Source: Vibrio coralliirubri (GTDB lineage: Bacteria; Pseudomonadota; Gammaproteobacteria; Enterobacterales; Vibrionaceae). Taken from it: a stretch of 64,000 nt of DNA. The stretch lies in the NCBI RefSeq assembly GCF_024347375.1, contig NZ_AP025471.1, positions 930,001-994,000 of the forward strand, in the 5' to 3' direction. The notes beneath the pieces are model-generated. The model searched no databases. It had not been told where the DNA came from and saw only the letters and a program-made list of their open reading frames with translations. Numbering within the stretch: the first letter of the stretch is position 1; the number at the start of each line of letters is the position of its first letter. The position numbers were made by a program, and so were the translations under genes. Positions 48,663 through 58,368 of this stretch are shown piece after piece.

Positions 48663-49322
48663 TTAATTTTCTTTTTCATAATAGTCTTCGATCATCGAAG
48701 CCTTCATTTCATAACCCATGGTGAGGTTACTTTTACCATCGACTAGGAAGACCTCTTCAGTCACTTTGTTCGAGCTAAAATCACCTTCTACCCACACTGG
48801 ATACTGAACGTTCTGTACCTGAAAGCCTTCAGGGAAAGACACGCGCACAATCTGGTTTGCAGGTGGTGGTGGCATATGGATACACGCACCCGCCACGGGC
48901 ACTAACAGAAACTCTGTTGCTGTCATTCCTTCTGAAAATTCCAGTGGAACAATGAAACCGGGAACTCGCACTTTCTTGCCATCAAACTCTGTCGTGATGG
49001 TTTCGGCGTTTGCTTTCATGGTTTGCATGTATTCGTCACGCAGCGCGATCATTTCGTCTGCGTCTACACCCTGCTCTTTTAGCGTTTGTTTGAATAATAA
49101 AACCTGTTGTTGAACTTGCTCTTCCTCTGATGCACTCATTGCTATCACACCTTGTAATAGACGCATTTGTTGATCGGTGAGATCCGGCATTTCGACTTTC
49201 ATTTCGTGAGACTCTGAGTTCAGATCTTGCCACTCAAGATTCATCGCTGTTTCAGCAAAAGTAGGAAAAGCAACGGCCGTCAGTGATACCACCGACAGGA
49301 TAAGAGAAAGCATTTTTTGCAT
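48663..49322 (-). CDS. DUF3299 periplasmic protein
   Basis: A 219-residue exported protein with a signal peptide (to about 22, FAE). The conserved core VRVPGFIVPLEF ... LLVPVAGACIHMPPPPANQIV is the DUF3299 signature; its Cys-Ile-His-Met-Pro might bind metal. Function is unknown. I choose the ATG at 49322, preceded by AAGGTG, since it begins the signal peptide. It lies between amidohydrolase and porin, in the same direction. Confidence 0.85.
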   Translation of the reverse strand: MQKMLSLILSVVSLTAVAFPTFAETAMNLEWQDLNSESHEMKVEMPDLTDQQMRLLQGVIAMSASEEEQVQQQVLLFKQTLKEQGVDADEMIALRDEYMQTMKANAETITTEFDGKKVRVPGFIVPLEFSEGMTATEFLLVPVAGACIHMPPPPANQIVRVSFPEGFQVQNVQYPVWVEGDFSSNKVTEEVFLVDGKSNLTMGYEMKASMIEDYYEKEN

Positions 49323-49340
49323 ATAGAACACCTTGAAGAG

Positions 49341-49366
49341 GGGTGACCTACCCAAATAGGTCACCC
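49341..49366 (-). repeat. Hairpin between amidohydrolase and DUF3299 genes
   Basis: GGGTGACCTA and TAGGTCACCC form a perfect 10-bp stem with a 6-nt loop. There is no T-run after it on the minus strand, so it is more likely an mRNA-stability element or weak terminator. Confidence 0.6.
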
Positions 49367-49404
49367 ATTAAAGCTTAATTTTTTAACTGAGTTGTCGAAC
49401 TGAG

Positions 49405-50784
49405 TTACAGCGTGTTTTTGTAGACTTTGCCATCTTTCATGATGACTTTAATGGTGTCGATTTCAGGGCTGCGCGGCTCTGCATCGAACCATTTTTCGTT
49501 TGCCCCAATCACTGACAAGTCTTCAAGTGGGTTGCCTTCAACAATAATGATATCGGCATATGCGCCCGCTTCAATCACGCCTAACTTACCCTCTGGGTAT
49601 GGGTCCATCACGCCAGATAACTTAACGATCTCACCGTTTACCGATGTCATGCCTTTCAAAGTGAAGAAGTTGCCTAACTCTTTACCTGCAAGGAAGATCG
49701 TGTGGTCGGTTTGTTTGATACAAGAAACCACGTCACCGACACAGTCTGTGTGGAAACCCCATTTCGGTTGGTACTTGTTTACATTCGAGATGTAGTCTTT
49801 GAATGCTTTGGTTGCCGACTCCGCTTTACGCTTAGAGGCTGGGTTCGAGTTGATCGCTTCAATCTGTGTCAGGTAAGGTGAAAACGCGGTCATGTTGGTT
49901 GTGATGTAGGCGTCTTTGTCTTCCATCTTGTCGGCGATATCGCCATCGAACATGAAACCGTGTTCGATCGTTTTAACACCCGCATCCAAGTTACGCATGA
50001 TCGCTTTTTTACTGTAAGCGTGAGACATCACGTAGGAGCCATACGCATCAGCAATTTCAACCGCGGCTTCAATTTCTTCCGCAGACATCGCATTCAGTTG
50101 CCAAGGGTCAAATGATGATGCAACACCACCCGATGACATGATCTTAATTTGCGTATTGCCTTGCTTGAAGTTTTGGCGAGCAGCCGCTTTGATTTCGGTA
50201 ATACCGTCGGCATTAAAGCTGACGCTATTTCGAGCCATACTGGTCGATGAACCAAAGAAGTGTTGGTTAGCCGTAGTTAGGTTACTGAAATCGGCGTGTG
50301 AACCAGTCGGGCCTATAAACGCGCCAGATGTGTAAAGTCGTGGCCCCGGCAACATGCCAGAATCGATCGTCTTACGTAAACCAGTATTCAAGCCACCAGC
50401 ATCACGCCACGTGGTGAAACCCGATTGAAACGCGGCGTTCGCGTTCACTGTCGCTCGCGCGGCTAACTCTTCGATCGTTCGGTTGTTCTCGTGGTCGCTT
50501 AGGTTACCGCCGTTCAGCAGTAAGTGTCCGTGGCCTTCGATTAATCCCGGCATTAGCGTTTTGCCTTCGCCGTCGATCACTACAGCATCACCAGCCTCTA
50601 TCGGGCTCGCAGAGATTTGTTTGATAAGATTGTCTTCGACTAATACATGATGGTCTTCGTACAATTTGTTTTCAGTACCATTGAACACATCGACGTTAGT
50701 AAATAGCGTTGATGCTGCATTTGCAGAAAGAGCAAATGAACACGAAAGAGCAACAACAGAGAGCTTTAAGCCTGCATTTTTCAT
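49405..50784 (-). CDS. Exported metal-dependent amidohydrolase
   Basis: A 459-residue protein with a signal peptide (to about 23, ANA) and the amidohydrolase fold: GHGH (LMPGLIEGHGHL), lysine in IKIMSSGG, VMSHAYS, EHGFMFD and HTDCVGD, all in the order expected of a binuclear-metal imidazolonepropionase/Xaa-Pro dipeptidase-like enzyme. It should hydrolyse a cyclic amide or dipeptide in the periplasm. Start at 50784, after AAGGTG. It heads a likely unit with DUF3299 and porin, next to an AraC regulator. Confidence 0.87.
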   Translation of the reverse strand: MKNAGLKLSVVALSCSFALSANAASTLFTNVDVFNGTENKLYEDHHVLVEDNLIKQISASPIEAGDAVVIDGEGKTLMPGLIEGHGHLLLNGGNLSDHENNRTIEELAARATVNANAAFQSGFTTWRDAGGLNTGLRKTIDSGMLPGPRLYTSGAFIGPTGSHADFSNLTTANQHFFGSSTSMARNSVSFNADGITEIKAAARQNFKQGNTQIKIMSSGGVASSFDPWQLNAMSAEEIEAAVEIADAYGSYVMSHAYSKKAIMRNLDAGVKTIEHGFMFDGDIADKMEDKDAYITTNMTAFSPYLTQIEAINSNPASKRKAESATKAFKDYISNVNKYQPKWGFHTDCVGDVVSCIKQTDHTIFLAGKELGNFFTLKGMTSVNGEIVKLSGVMDPYPEGKLGVIEAGAYADIIIVEGNPLEDLSVIGANEKWFDAEPRSPEIDTIKVIMKDGKVYKNTL

Positions 50785-50966
50785 TTTTACACCTTGATTC
50801 CGTTTGTTAGTGGCGTCCACTTCCCATAACGATTCCGTAACTACTAATGAGTGTCATGAGGTTTCAAAGGTGTTTTTATTGGTCGCAACACGCGCTAAAA
50901 AATAAAAACAACTCATCCACATTCAATAACTTAGTAGTGATATTGCCAGTATTCAAGGTTGATAAA

Positions 50967-50983
50967 TGGCCATTTGGTGACAA
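50967..50983. promoter_or_regulatory. Operator candidate upstream of the amidohydrolase
   Basis: TGGCCATTTGGTGACAA matches the porin-upstream palindrome at 14 of 17 positions. It lies in the gap between the AraC gene and the amidohydrolase start, where a control site for the amidohydrolase promoter would be. Confidence 0.5.
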
Positions 50984-51025
50984 TAAATAATTCTGCGTTC
51001 AGGCTCCGGTTTTTACTTACTGTTT

Positions 51026-52027
51026 TTAGCTGTGCTCTTTTCGGTACTCTCTTGGCGTCATGTTCATCTGTCGTTTGAACGCTCGGGTAAAGTGGGAAGA
51101 ATCGGAATACCCCATCTTCGCACCCACTTGCGTGATCGATAGATCGGACTGCTCTAGCAATTCCAAGACCTGCTCAAGAACCATCTCTTCAATCAAGGTT
51201 TTGTAGACCACGCCTTCACTTTCCAACCGACGCTGGATCGTCCTAACATGAATATTCAGAATCTCAGATGCCAAGCTAATTGGCAGTTTCCCCATCGTGA
51301 GATAAGGTTTTATAACAAGCTTAAAAGCGCTCAGAAATGAGCTAGGTAAAGGCTTAGTGAGATCTAATACTTGAGCAATTTTGGGTAAAACAATCGGCGC
51401 AAGCATGATTTCTTCTGGAATTTCAAAGGCAGTAACGGGTCTCTGTGTATAAAACTGAGCAGTGCCCATTTGTGGAAGAGATTGAAAACATTCGAGATCG
51501 CCGCTCTGAATGCCAACCTCAGACGGCTTCCAACGACCTTGCGTTAATACTGAAAGTAGCTCGTTGATGAAAATGACAGAGAACAGTTCAGCGAACTTAA
51601 ACCAAGGCGCGTTAGTAAACGGCTTCTCACGAACAAACCACCACTTACCTCCGGATTGCTTGGTATAGACATTCGCCCCATTGGATATGAGCTTCAACTG
51701 CTCACCAAATTGGTCTAGTGCACTTTTCAATGAATCCTGTTGGCTTAGCTTAGCCACAAACCTTGGTACATAGGTTTGCTTGCAAAAGCTCCACATAAAC
51801 AACGAAAACTCTTCTCTCGACGCCGACTCCCCCATAATCTTGACCACATTTTTTATGGTGGTCTCTGGGAGGTAATCGTAATGGTCATTGCTGGTGAGAA
51901 TGTCATTGGGGATTTTGGCACTGCGTAACAAGGTGTAGATTTCACCATCGATATGTTTGAACAGTTCCGCAAACAGCTCGACTTCCTTCTTATCTACCAC
52001 TGTCATTATCTGAGAGGTATCTGGCAT
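51026..52027 (-). CDS. AraC-family regulator of the amidohydrolase cluster
   Basis: A 333-residue regulator of the same architecture as the one at 43208, with an N-terminal OruR-type domain and a C-terminal AraC helix-turn-helix pair (LPISLASEILNIHVRTIQRRL and ITQVGAKMGYSDSSHFTRAFKRQ). AGAGGAAAGG precedes the ATG. The adjoining amidohydrolase lies downstream in the same direction, and shared palindromes suggest these genes and the porin as targets. Confidence 0.88.
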   Translation of the reverse strand: MPDTSQIMTVVDKKEVELFAELFKHIDGEIYTLLRSAKIPNDILTSNDHYDYLPETTIKNVVKIMGESASREEFSLFMWSFCKQTYVPRFVAKLSQQDSLKSALDQFGEQLKLISNGANVYTKQSGGKWWFVREKPFTNAPWFKFAELFSVIFINELLSVLTQGRWKPSEVGIQSGDLECFQSLPQMGTAQFYTQRPVTAFEIPEEIMLAPIVLPKIAQVLDLTKPLPSSFLSAFKLVIKPYLTMGKLPISLASEILNIHVRTIQRRLESEGVVYKTLIEEMVLEQVLELLEQSDLSITQVGAKMGYSDSSHFTRAFKRQMNMTPREYRKEHS

Positions 52028-52188
52028 CCTTTCCTCTTAATCTGTTCTTTCAAGAACTCAAATTATCACCTTATTTAAGATAGCAGAACAAACGATGGGT
52101 TACCTAGGCCGACTAACCGAATATCTCCGTTAAAATAACGAATAAACAAACGGTTAGTGGCTAAGATCGCGTTTACTGACTTGGTAGA

Positions 52189-52617
52189 TTACTGAACGGC
52201 TAGATCCCCTCTGCGTACCCAGAATGCTCGAACATGGTCATAAATCAGATTAAACACAAACGCGTAAATGGTAATAAAAATGGTCACGCCGATGTCCATC
52301 AAAAATGCCTGCCATAACCCCACGTTAAGTAAGTATGCCATCACCGGGATTGTCGCTATCAACAAGCCAGCCTCAAATAGCACGACATGAAAAACACGTA
52401 ACTTGAGCGAACGCTTTGATTTTTCACCCGTGAAATAACGATCAAAAATACGGTTAAAACAGTAGTTCCAAATCATCGCGATAGTCGCAACAACTATCAT
52501 GGTTCCTGATAAGGCATTCACATCGTGATCAGTAAATATCGCTAAACCTATAATTGACAGTGTGACGGCCAATACTTCAAACAACACCGAGTGGAAAACT
52601 CTCTCTAACGTACTCAT
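52189..52617 (-). CDS. PACE-family efflux transporter
   Basis: A 142-residue inner-membrane protein with four TM segments arranged as two tandem bacterial-transmembrane-pair domains (RVFHSVLFEVLAV and RVFHVVLFEAGLL repeats, each followed by WN or DIG patterns). PACE members export biocides such as chlorhexidine and short diamines. It is divergent from a LysR regulator, as in AceI/AceR systems. The substrate here is not known. Confidence 0.88.
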   Translation of the reverse strand: MSTLERVFHSVLFEVLAVTLSIIGLAIFTDHDVNALSGTMIVVATIAMIWNYCFNRIFDRYFTGEKSKRSLKLRVFHVVLFEAGLLIATIPVMAYLLNVGLWQAFLMDIGVTIFITIYAFVFNLIYDHVRAFWVRRGDLAVQ

Positions 52618-52695
52618 ACATTCCTATCGCTATTTATAACATGGTGGGTTAGCCGAAATTATGTCACCGAAAACAATAAGAGAAAGTTAACAGCC

Positions 52696-52710
52696 ATCAC
52701 GATTAGTGAT
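52696..52710. promoter_or_regulatory. LysR-type operator candidate
   Basis: ATCAC-GATTA-GTGAT is a perfect dyad with 5-bp arms in the gap between the PACE gene and the LysR gene. It has the T-N11-A layout of LysR sites (T at 52697, A at 52709). Position suggests control of both genes. Confidence 0.5.
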
Positions 52711-52754
52711 AGCTTAAGTATAAGTACCCCATTTTGTATTTAGCGAGAGATAAC

Positions 52755-53657
52755 ATGTACAGTTTTGAGCAACTAAAAGTCTTCGTCACGGTGTGTGAAA
52801 GTGGCTCTTTCTCTGCTGCCGCTCGCAAACTGAAACGCGCTCAGTCTGGGGTCAGCCAGTCGATCGCCAACCTCGAAATTGCCATTGACCAAGAGCTGTT
52901 TAACCGAGAGAAAAACATCCCCGTTTTAACCAGCAAAGGTAAAGCGTTATTGCCTGTGGCTAAGTCGATCCTTGACCAGCAAAAGTACTTCGACCAAAAA
53001 GTAGAATCGCTGACCCAAGAAGATGAGCACGAACTGATCATTGCGGTTGATGAAAGCATCATAGACAAGAACTTCATTAAGATAATCAGCTCACTCGCCG
53101 ATCAATTTCCAATCACACACTTCGATATCATTACCACCTCAACCTTTGATGTTGAAGACCTAGTAAGACGTGGAAAAGCACAGATTGGTATTATCTACGC
53201 GGACGGCGAACTTAAAGTGGATATGGACTTCTTCTTGCTGGGCCAAGCGCGTTTCCTAACCGTTAGCTCTGCCACTCATGAACTCAGCCAAATGTCGGTC
53301 GTACAAGACTCAGACCTAAAGCGCTATCGCCAATGTGTGCATCGCAGCTCAAAGCAACGCGAACTGTGGTTCACCTACGGTATTAGCTCGATGCTTTGGT
53401 ACGCCAACAACCACAAGACCATTGTTGATCTCGTTGAACAGAACGTGGGTTGGGCTAATGTGCCCGAGATGATGGTGATGGAAGGTATTCAAAAAGGCGA
53501 TCTTGTGGCGTTGCCTGTTTCGCACGAGCATGGTGGTTGGATTACTCCAGTGGGATGTTTGGTGTCTCGCAGCCACATCAACGGCCCAGTTCTCACCAGC
53601 CTTATTGAGCAGCTTAAGGGGCACTCACTGCAATACAATCAATGGCAGGCTAACTAG
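52755..53657 (+). CDS. LysR-family regulator of the PACE transporter
   Basis: A 300-residue regulator with an N-terminal helix-turn-helix (SFSAAARKLKRAQSGVSQSI) and effector domain, starting at the ATG at 52755 (MYSFEQLKVF). It is divergent from the PACE transporter, the AceR-like arrangement, so substrate induction of efflux is likely. The ligand is inferred to be the exported amine or biocide. Confidence 0.88.
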   Translation: MYSFEQLKVFVTVCESGSFSAAARKLKRAQSGVSQSIANLEIAIDQELFNREKNIPVLTSKGKALLPVAKSILDQQKYFDQKVESLTQEDEHELIIAVDESIIDKNFIKIISSLADQFPITHFDIITTSTFDVEDLVRRGKAQIGIIYADGELKVDMDFFLLGQARFLTVSSATHELSQMSVVQDSDLKRYRQCVHRSSKQRELWFTYGISSMLWYANNHKTIVDLVEQNVGWANVPEMMVMEGIQKGDLVALPVSHEHGGWITPVGCLVSRSHINGPVLTSLIEQLKGHSLQYNQWQAN

Positions 53658-53985
53658 CCTCCTGTATTTTTGAAAGCACCTCTGTTTTTGAAAACGCCTC
53701 TATTTTCAAAACATCGTCAATTCATAGATTCAATATCGGCGTGGAAGTCACCACCGCTACCTCATTTCTGCTTATCTTGCCGATAAATATCTTTGTCGTG
53801 TGGATAAAACACCCTAGTTGATGTCCCAAAGTGACATAACTACTATGCGATCCCAACGGGTTTGTCTTTTCAAACGAATATAGATAGGCCCAAATCGCTC
53901 TTTAACACCACTGACCCAACTTCAAATCTCCCAGATAAGCGCTCAGCCTTGCTGTTGCTTATGTCGGCTTCAAATAGATCACTTT
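53658..53985. other. Intergenic region with near-repeats
   Basis: Three imperfect units of about 18-20 bp at 53657-53712 share CCTCTxTTTTTGAAAA-like sequence. TTTTGAAAA (53686-53694) and TTTTCAAAA (53703-53711) pair as a stem that may end the LysR transcript. No gene seen in the rest. Confidence 0.45.
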
Positions 53986-54444
53986 TTGAATATTAATTCG
54001 CACCCAGTTTATGAGCGCTCTTTGAGTGCTTTTTTATATCTAAATGAACCTTTTGGAAAATTTGTCGTGAACGTTTTAAGAAATATTTGCCCTGAGAAAA
54101 TGGGTAAAGAGCGTAACAAACGAGAGTATGATTTACGCGTACTTAATTGTGTCAGTGAAAGCGAATATGAATCGCGTATGGCGGTTTGGAATAGCCTAGC
54201 GTTAACTGCTACTCCGTCTGCTTCGGAAACAAAGGGCTTCATCGATGAGTCTTTCAACAAGCTTCAACAAGACCTGAAAGAAGCTAGCCGTGAGTTGTCG
54301 ATTAACTACACGGACTTCATCGCAATGGCGCATGAAGAGATCAACTACATTAAGGTGTTTGTTGCTGATAAAACTGCACAATACGGTTGGTACGCTGCGA
54401 TCGTTCTTATGGTCATCGGCACGGTTGCGCTTTGCATTCAGTAG
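53986..54444 (+). CDS. Hypothetical tail-anchored membrane protein
   Basis: The frame is open from a TTG at 53986 (152 residues). More likely starts are the GTG at 54067 or the ATG at 54101. The C-terminal 20 residues (YAAIVLMVIGTVALCI) form a TM anchor, and a helical cytoplasmic part precedes it. No signal peptide or known domain. It resembles no family I can name, though its tail-anchored layout recalls small stress or phage-shock-like proteins. Confidence 0.6.
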   Translation: MNINSHPVYERSLSAFLYLNEPFGKFVVNVLRNICPEKMGKERNKREYDLRVLNCVSESEYESRMAVWNSLALTATPSASETKGFIDESFNKLQQDLKEASRELSINYTDFIAMAHEEINYIKVFVADKTAQYGWYAAIVLMVIGTVALCIQ

Positions 54445-54575
54445 ACCAAGCGATGTGTTAGATAGAGCACTTTAAATACTCCATCGGTAAACACATGTAG
54501 CACAACTCCGGGCTTGTGCTTTCACTAGAAAACAGATGACCAACCTCATTTGTTTTCTAGTATCTACTCCCCTTT

Positions 54576-55193
54576 TCACTCTCCCATCAGAGATAGCAGA
54601 TCCTGCGTCGCTTGTTTTGGGCTTTCAGCGTGACATATCGCTGATACCAAGGCCAATCCATGAATACCTGTCTTAACCAACTGCGGAATGTTCGACTCGT
54701 TGATTCCACCGATACCCACAATCGGCAACTTCGTTGTTTCCAAAGCCATTTGAATGCCTTCATAACCCCAATGTTTCTTTAGATTCGTCTTAGTCGGTGT
54801 GGCAAACAACGCGCTGAGGCCAATGTAATCGATCGGCAAACTATCGGCTTCTTGTAACTGCTGTTCAGTTTCAATTGATAACCCAAGAATCTTATCCGGA
54901 CCAATCAACTGACGTGCTAACTCTGCAGGCATATCCGATTGCCCCAGATGCAAACCATCGGCGTCGACAGCCAATGCAACGTCCACCCGGTCATTGATAA
55001 TCAACGGTACACCTGAGCCAGCTAGAATCGACTTAACCGCTTGTGCTCGTTCAATGAAGGCTCTTACGTCACCATGTTTTTCTCTTACTTGAACCATAGT
55101 AACGCCACCCGCAACCGCTTGTTCAACCACGAACTTAAGCGTTTCTAAATCTTGTTGGTCATCCGTTACTAAGTAGAGCTTATAAGGGTTCAT
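54576..55193 (-). CDS. thiE: Thiamin-phosphate synthase
   Basis: A 205-residue TIM-barrel enzyme joining HMP-pyrophosphate and thiazole phosphate into thiamin phosphate. Motifs: VTMVQVREK, LIINDRVDVALAVDADGLHLGQ-like region, LSALFATPTK and VGIGGINESN. The start is the ATG at 55193 (MNPYKLYLVTDD), preceded by AAGGT. It is separated from the thiD-thiM operon by an oppositely oriented chemoreceptor gene and must have its own promoter. No riboswitch seen upstream. Confidence 0.95.
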   Translation of the reverse strand: MNPYKLYLVTDDQQDLETLKFVVEQAVAGGVTMVQVREKHGDVRAFIERAQAVKSILAGSGVPLIINDRVDVALAVDADGLHLGQSDMPAELARQLIGPDKILGLSIETEQQLQEADSLPIDYIGLSALFATPTKTNLKKHWGYEGIQMALETTKLPIVGIGGINESNIPQLVKTGIHGLALVSAICHAESPKQATQDLLSLMGE

Positions 55194-55455
55194 TTCGTAC
55201 CTTTGGAGTCGATGTCTAAAATTGGCGTTGCACCATTTTACCGACAAATCGCATCATGTGCATGGAAGTTAATACTAAATTAGCTCAATGACACACGCAC
55301 CATCAAATACGCAACTCGTTGAAAGCATGCCGAAAAACCTGAACTTTTTAACTAAAGCGTTACTTATTACACAAAGTATTCACTTCAAGCATGCCCAGAA
55401 CGCTGTTTTATGAAATACTCCGCTGTGAAGGAATCAGGTAAATATAGGGATAGTT

Positions 55456-57399
55456 ATGCGCCACCTTTCTATAGCGCTCAAGATCAAGCTGGGTTATGCC
55501 ATCTGCTTACTCTTTTTCGTCATTTCAGGCTTCGTGAGTTACAAAGGTATCCAAACCTTGTCGAACGGCTTTAGCCAATACAGTGAACTCAGCCAAAAAG
55601 CGACATTATCAAGCAACATTCAAGTGCACTTTCTTCAGATGCGTTTAGCTTCTGAACGTTACTTAGAGTCATTGGATGAACAGTACGAAACGAATTATCA
55701 ATCAAGCAAACTTGCGATTGATGAACTGCTCAACAACTTAATCCAATCCACCACCAAAAACGATAGCCTAGCTAGCCTGCAACTAGTGCAAGACAGTGTG
55801 GCGGCCTTTGATGTGGCTTATGGGTCAATGAAACAGAGTGAGCTCCTCATTGACCAACTGGTCAACGTTGAGATGGTCAAACGAGAAACCAACGCACTGA
55901 AAGCAGCTCAGAGCTTGCTGTATGAGTCTTACAATAACAATGATCCAAACGCGAGCTTATACGCGGGCATGTTGATGGAGAACTTCCTCGCAGCCAAGAT
56001 CACCGTACTCAGTTACTCAAACAACAACGACCTTAAAACCTATGAAGCGGGTAAAGATATCTTTGAATACGCGCTACCAGGTATTGAAGGCGACATTGAG
56101 TCTCTCAAATCATCGCCTTATCAAAGTGAGCTGATTGAAGACTTCTCGAACCAACGCGAAGCGTATGCAAAAGGCTTTGAGCAAGTTCATCAACAGATGA
56201 TTGAGAACACGCAAAGAACCGCTACCCTCGCCTCTATTGGTGACAGCTTAGCGATTGCGGTCGCGGATGCCCAAAGTATTCTCGAGCAACAGAAACAAGC
56301 GCTCACGCCAGTACTGCAAGCCAGTGAAAAGCGTTCGATTCAAATCATCATATTGCTGACGAGTGTGGCTTTAGTTATTGGCATGACGAGCGCCGTGTTG
56401 GTGACTCGATCTATCACCAAAGGCATCGCGCAGGTTAAACAGATCACCAACGAGCTTTCTCAGGGCAACTTAAATGTTGAAGTGAACATTGAGAGCAAAA
56501 ATGAGATTGGCGAACTGCTGACTAATATGGAGATCACCATTGAGTCTCTGCGCGATATTGTTGGCCAAGTGAACCGCTCTAGTGTGCGCATTGGTGAGAT
56601 GTCGGAGTCACTCAATCAAGTGACAAATAACAGCTCGACCAACGCAACACAATTGAATAGCGAGATGATCAATATCTCTTCTGCCGTTGATCAATTGGCT
56701 TCCAGCACATCAGAAATTGCTGCAAGTGCTAACCACGCGTCTCAAGTTGCTAACCAAGCAACCGAGAATGTCGCTATGGGACTCAAAGAAGTAGATAAAA
56801 CACTGCACGAAATTGGCAGTGCCGATGAAAGCATGCAAGTCAGCAGCCAGAAAGTGACTGACCTACACAAAGAGTCGATGAACATTGGTGCCATTCTCGA
56901 AGTAATCAAAGGCGTTTCTGAGCAAACTAACCTATTGGCATTGAACGCGGCCATTGAAGCCGCCCGTGCGGGTGAGCAAGGCCGTGGGTTTGCCGTGGTA
57001 GCCGATGAAGTAAGAACGCTCGCTAAGCGTACTCAAGATTCTGCGAGTCAGATTGACGAACTCATCACCTCGCTACAGCGTGGCGCTAAAGATGCGTTAG
57101 AGTCGATCAAAGAGAGTCACAGCACGGTTTCTGATGCTTCGACTCAGGCGCAACAAGCTTCTCAGAACTTGCATGTGATTAACCAACACATCCAAGATTT
57201 AAATCAGGCCAACAGCCAAATCGCAATATCCGTCGATGAGCAAGACTGCTTAACCAAGTCACTGGGTGAAAATGCGCAAGGTGCCAATACCATCGCACAA
57301 AGTAACCAAGAGTCAGTCAGCAGCATTTCAGGTGCAGCGAGCGACTTAACTGAGGTTGCTCACCACTTAGAAAGCCAAGTGAATCGTTTTAGAACCTAG
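55456..57399 (+). CDS. HBM-type methyl-accepting chemotaxis protein
   Basis: A 647-residue receptor. TM1 lies at about 10-30, a large helical periplasmic domain at about 31-295 and TM2 at about 297-318. A HAMP domain follows, then the signalling domain with [21 protein letters not shown]. The periplasmic part is long and helical, like helical bimodular (HBM) receptors. The ligand is unknown. It sits between thiM and thiE, which raises the possibility of thiamin or precursor sensing, though position alone is weak evidence. Confidence 0.9.
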   Translation: MRHLSIALKIKLGYAICLLFFVISGFVSYKGIQTLSNGFSQYSELSQKATLSSNIQVHFLQMRLASERYLESLDEQYETNYQSSKLAIDELLNNLIQSTTKNDSLASLQLVQDSVAAFDVAYGSMKQSELLIDQLVNVEMVKRETNALKAAQSLLYESYNNNDPNASLYAGMLMENFLAAKITVLSYSNNNDLKTYEAGKDIFEYALPGIEGDIESLKSSPYQSELIEDFSNQREAYAKGFEQVHQQMIENTQRTATLASIGDSLAIAVADAQSILEQQKQALTPVLQASEKRSIQIIILLTSVALVIGMTSAVLVTRSITKGIAQVKQITNELSQGNLNVEVNIESKNEIGELLTNMEITIESLRDIVGQVNRSSVRIGEMSESLNQVTNNSSTNATQLNSEMINISSAVDQLASSTSEIAASANHASQVANQATENVAMGLKEVDKTLHEIGSADESMQVSSQKVTDLHKESMNIGAILEVIKGVSEQTNLLALNAAIEAARAGEQGRGFAVVADEVRTLAKRTQDSASQIDELITSLQRGAKDALESIKESHSTVSDASTQAQQASQNLHVINQHIQDLNQANSQIAISVDEQDCLTKSLGENAQGANTIAQSNQESVSSISGAASDLTEVAHHLESQVNRFRT

Positions 57400-57445
57400 C
57401 ATAAGCTGCTTCATCGCAGCTGACATAGTTCTGAGTCACAAACAA

Positions 57446-57477
57446 AAAGCCCCCTACACATAAGTGTCGGGGGCTTT
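57446..57477. terminator. Bidirectional terminator
   Basis: AAAGCCCCCTACAC pairs with GTGTCGGGGGCTTT (one mismatch) around a 4-nt loop, between the convergent chemoreceptor and thiM genes. Confidence 0.9.
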
Positions 57478-57551
57478 CTTTTAGTTAAAAGCTTTAAATT
57501 AAGAGCCATTAACTTCGAACTATCAGTTTTGAGCTTAGAACTAGATTAAGC

Positions 57552-58337
57552 CTACTGAATCTTCAGACGTTGAACCAGAGTTTCTTCGTCTAACTGATAC
57601 AACTCATCGAGCAAGTTCATTTGCAAGCTACCTGGGCCACGAGAGTTCTCAGCTGCGATTTCGCCAACCACACCCAATACCGCCGCAGCAGCCAAACCAC
57701 TGTCATCACCGACAGCCGCAAATGCTCCGGTCAATGCCGTTAAGGTACAGCCCATGCCTGTCACATAAGGCATCATTGGATGACCATTGTTTAACGTCAC
57801 AACACTGTCTTTCGTGACAACGTAATCCGTCTCACCAGAAATAACCACATTCGCACCGTATTCAGCCACTAAGCATTGCGCAGCGCCTAATGCAGCATCA
57901 CTGCTATCTAGTGCATCAACGCCTTTGCTCTGTGCTTGCTCACCCGCTAACGCGATAATCTCAGACGCGTTACCACGAATGATTATCTTATCGGCTAAAC
58001 GTGCAATTTCACGAGAAGTCTCAGTACGCAGCGTACTTGCGCCACAACCCACTGGGTCAAGAACCACAACCTTGTTGTTCAAGTTCGCTTGCTCAACCGC
58101 GAAGCGCATTCTTGGCGTCCAAACACTGTCTAACGTGCCGATGTTAATCACAAGCGCGCCAGAGAAAGACATCATCTCAGACAGTTCTTGCTGTGAGTGC
58201 GCCATGATAGGTGAAGCGCCAATCGCTAATAACGCATTGGCCGTATTGTTCATCACGACGTAGTTGGTGATGTTCACAACCAGTGGTTTTTGCTCTCGTA
58301 CTGCGCGCAGCGATTGAATAATTTGTTCAGTAAGCAT
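57552..58337 (-). CDS. thiM: Hydroxyethylthiazole kinase
   Basis: A 261-residue ribokinase-fold enzyme that phosphorylates hydroxyethylthiazole (THZ) for thiamin salvage. [22 protein letters not shown] and [10 protein letters not shown] are near the N-terminus and centre; the ATP/anion-hole motif is [15 protein letters not shown]. It is the last gene of the riboswitch-controlled operon, 31 bp after tenA. Confidence 0.95.
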   Translation of the reverse strand: MLTEQIIQSLRAVREQKPLVVNITNYVVMNNTANALLAIGASPIMAHSQQELSEMMSFSGALVINIGTLDSVWTPRMRFAVEQANLNNKVVVLDPVGCGASTLRTETSREIARLADKIIIRGNASEIIALAGEQAQSKGVDALDSSDAALGAAQCLVAEYGANVVISGETDYVVTKDSVVTLNNGHPMMPYVTGMGCTLTALTGAFAAVGDDSGLAAAAVLGVVGEIAAENSRGPGSLQMNLLDELYQLDEETLVQRLKIQ

Positions 58338-58368
58338 GGGGATAAATCCTTAATCGTTAGAAGTCACT

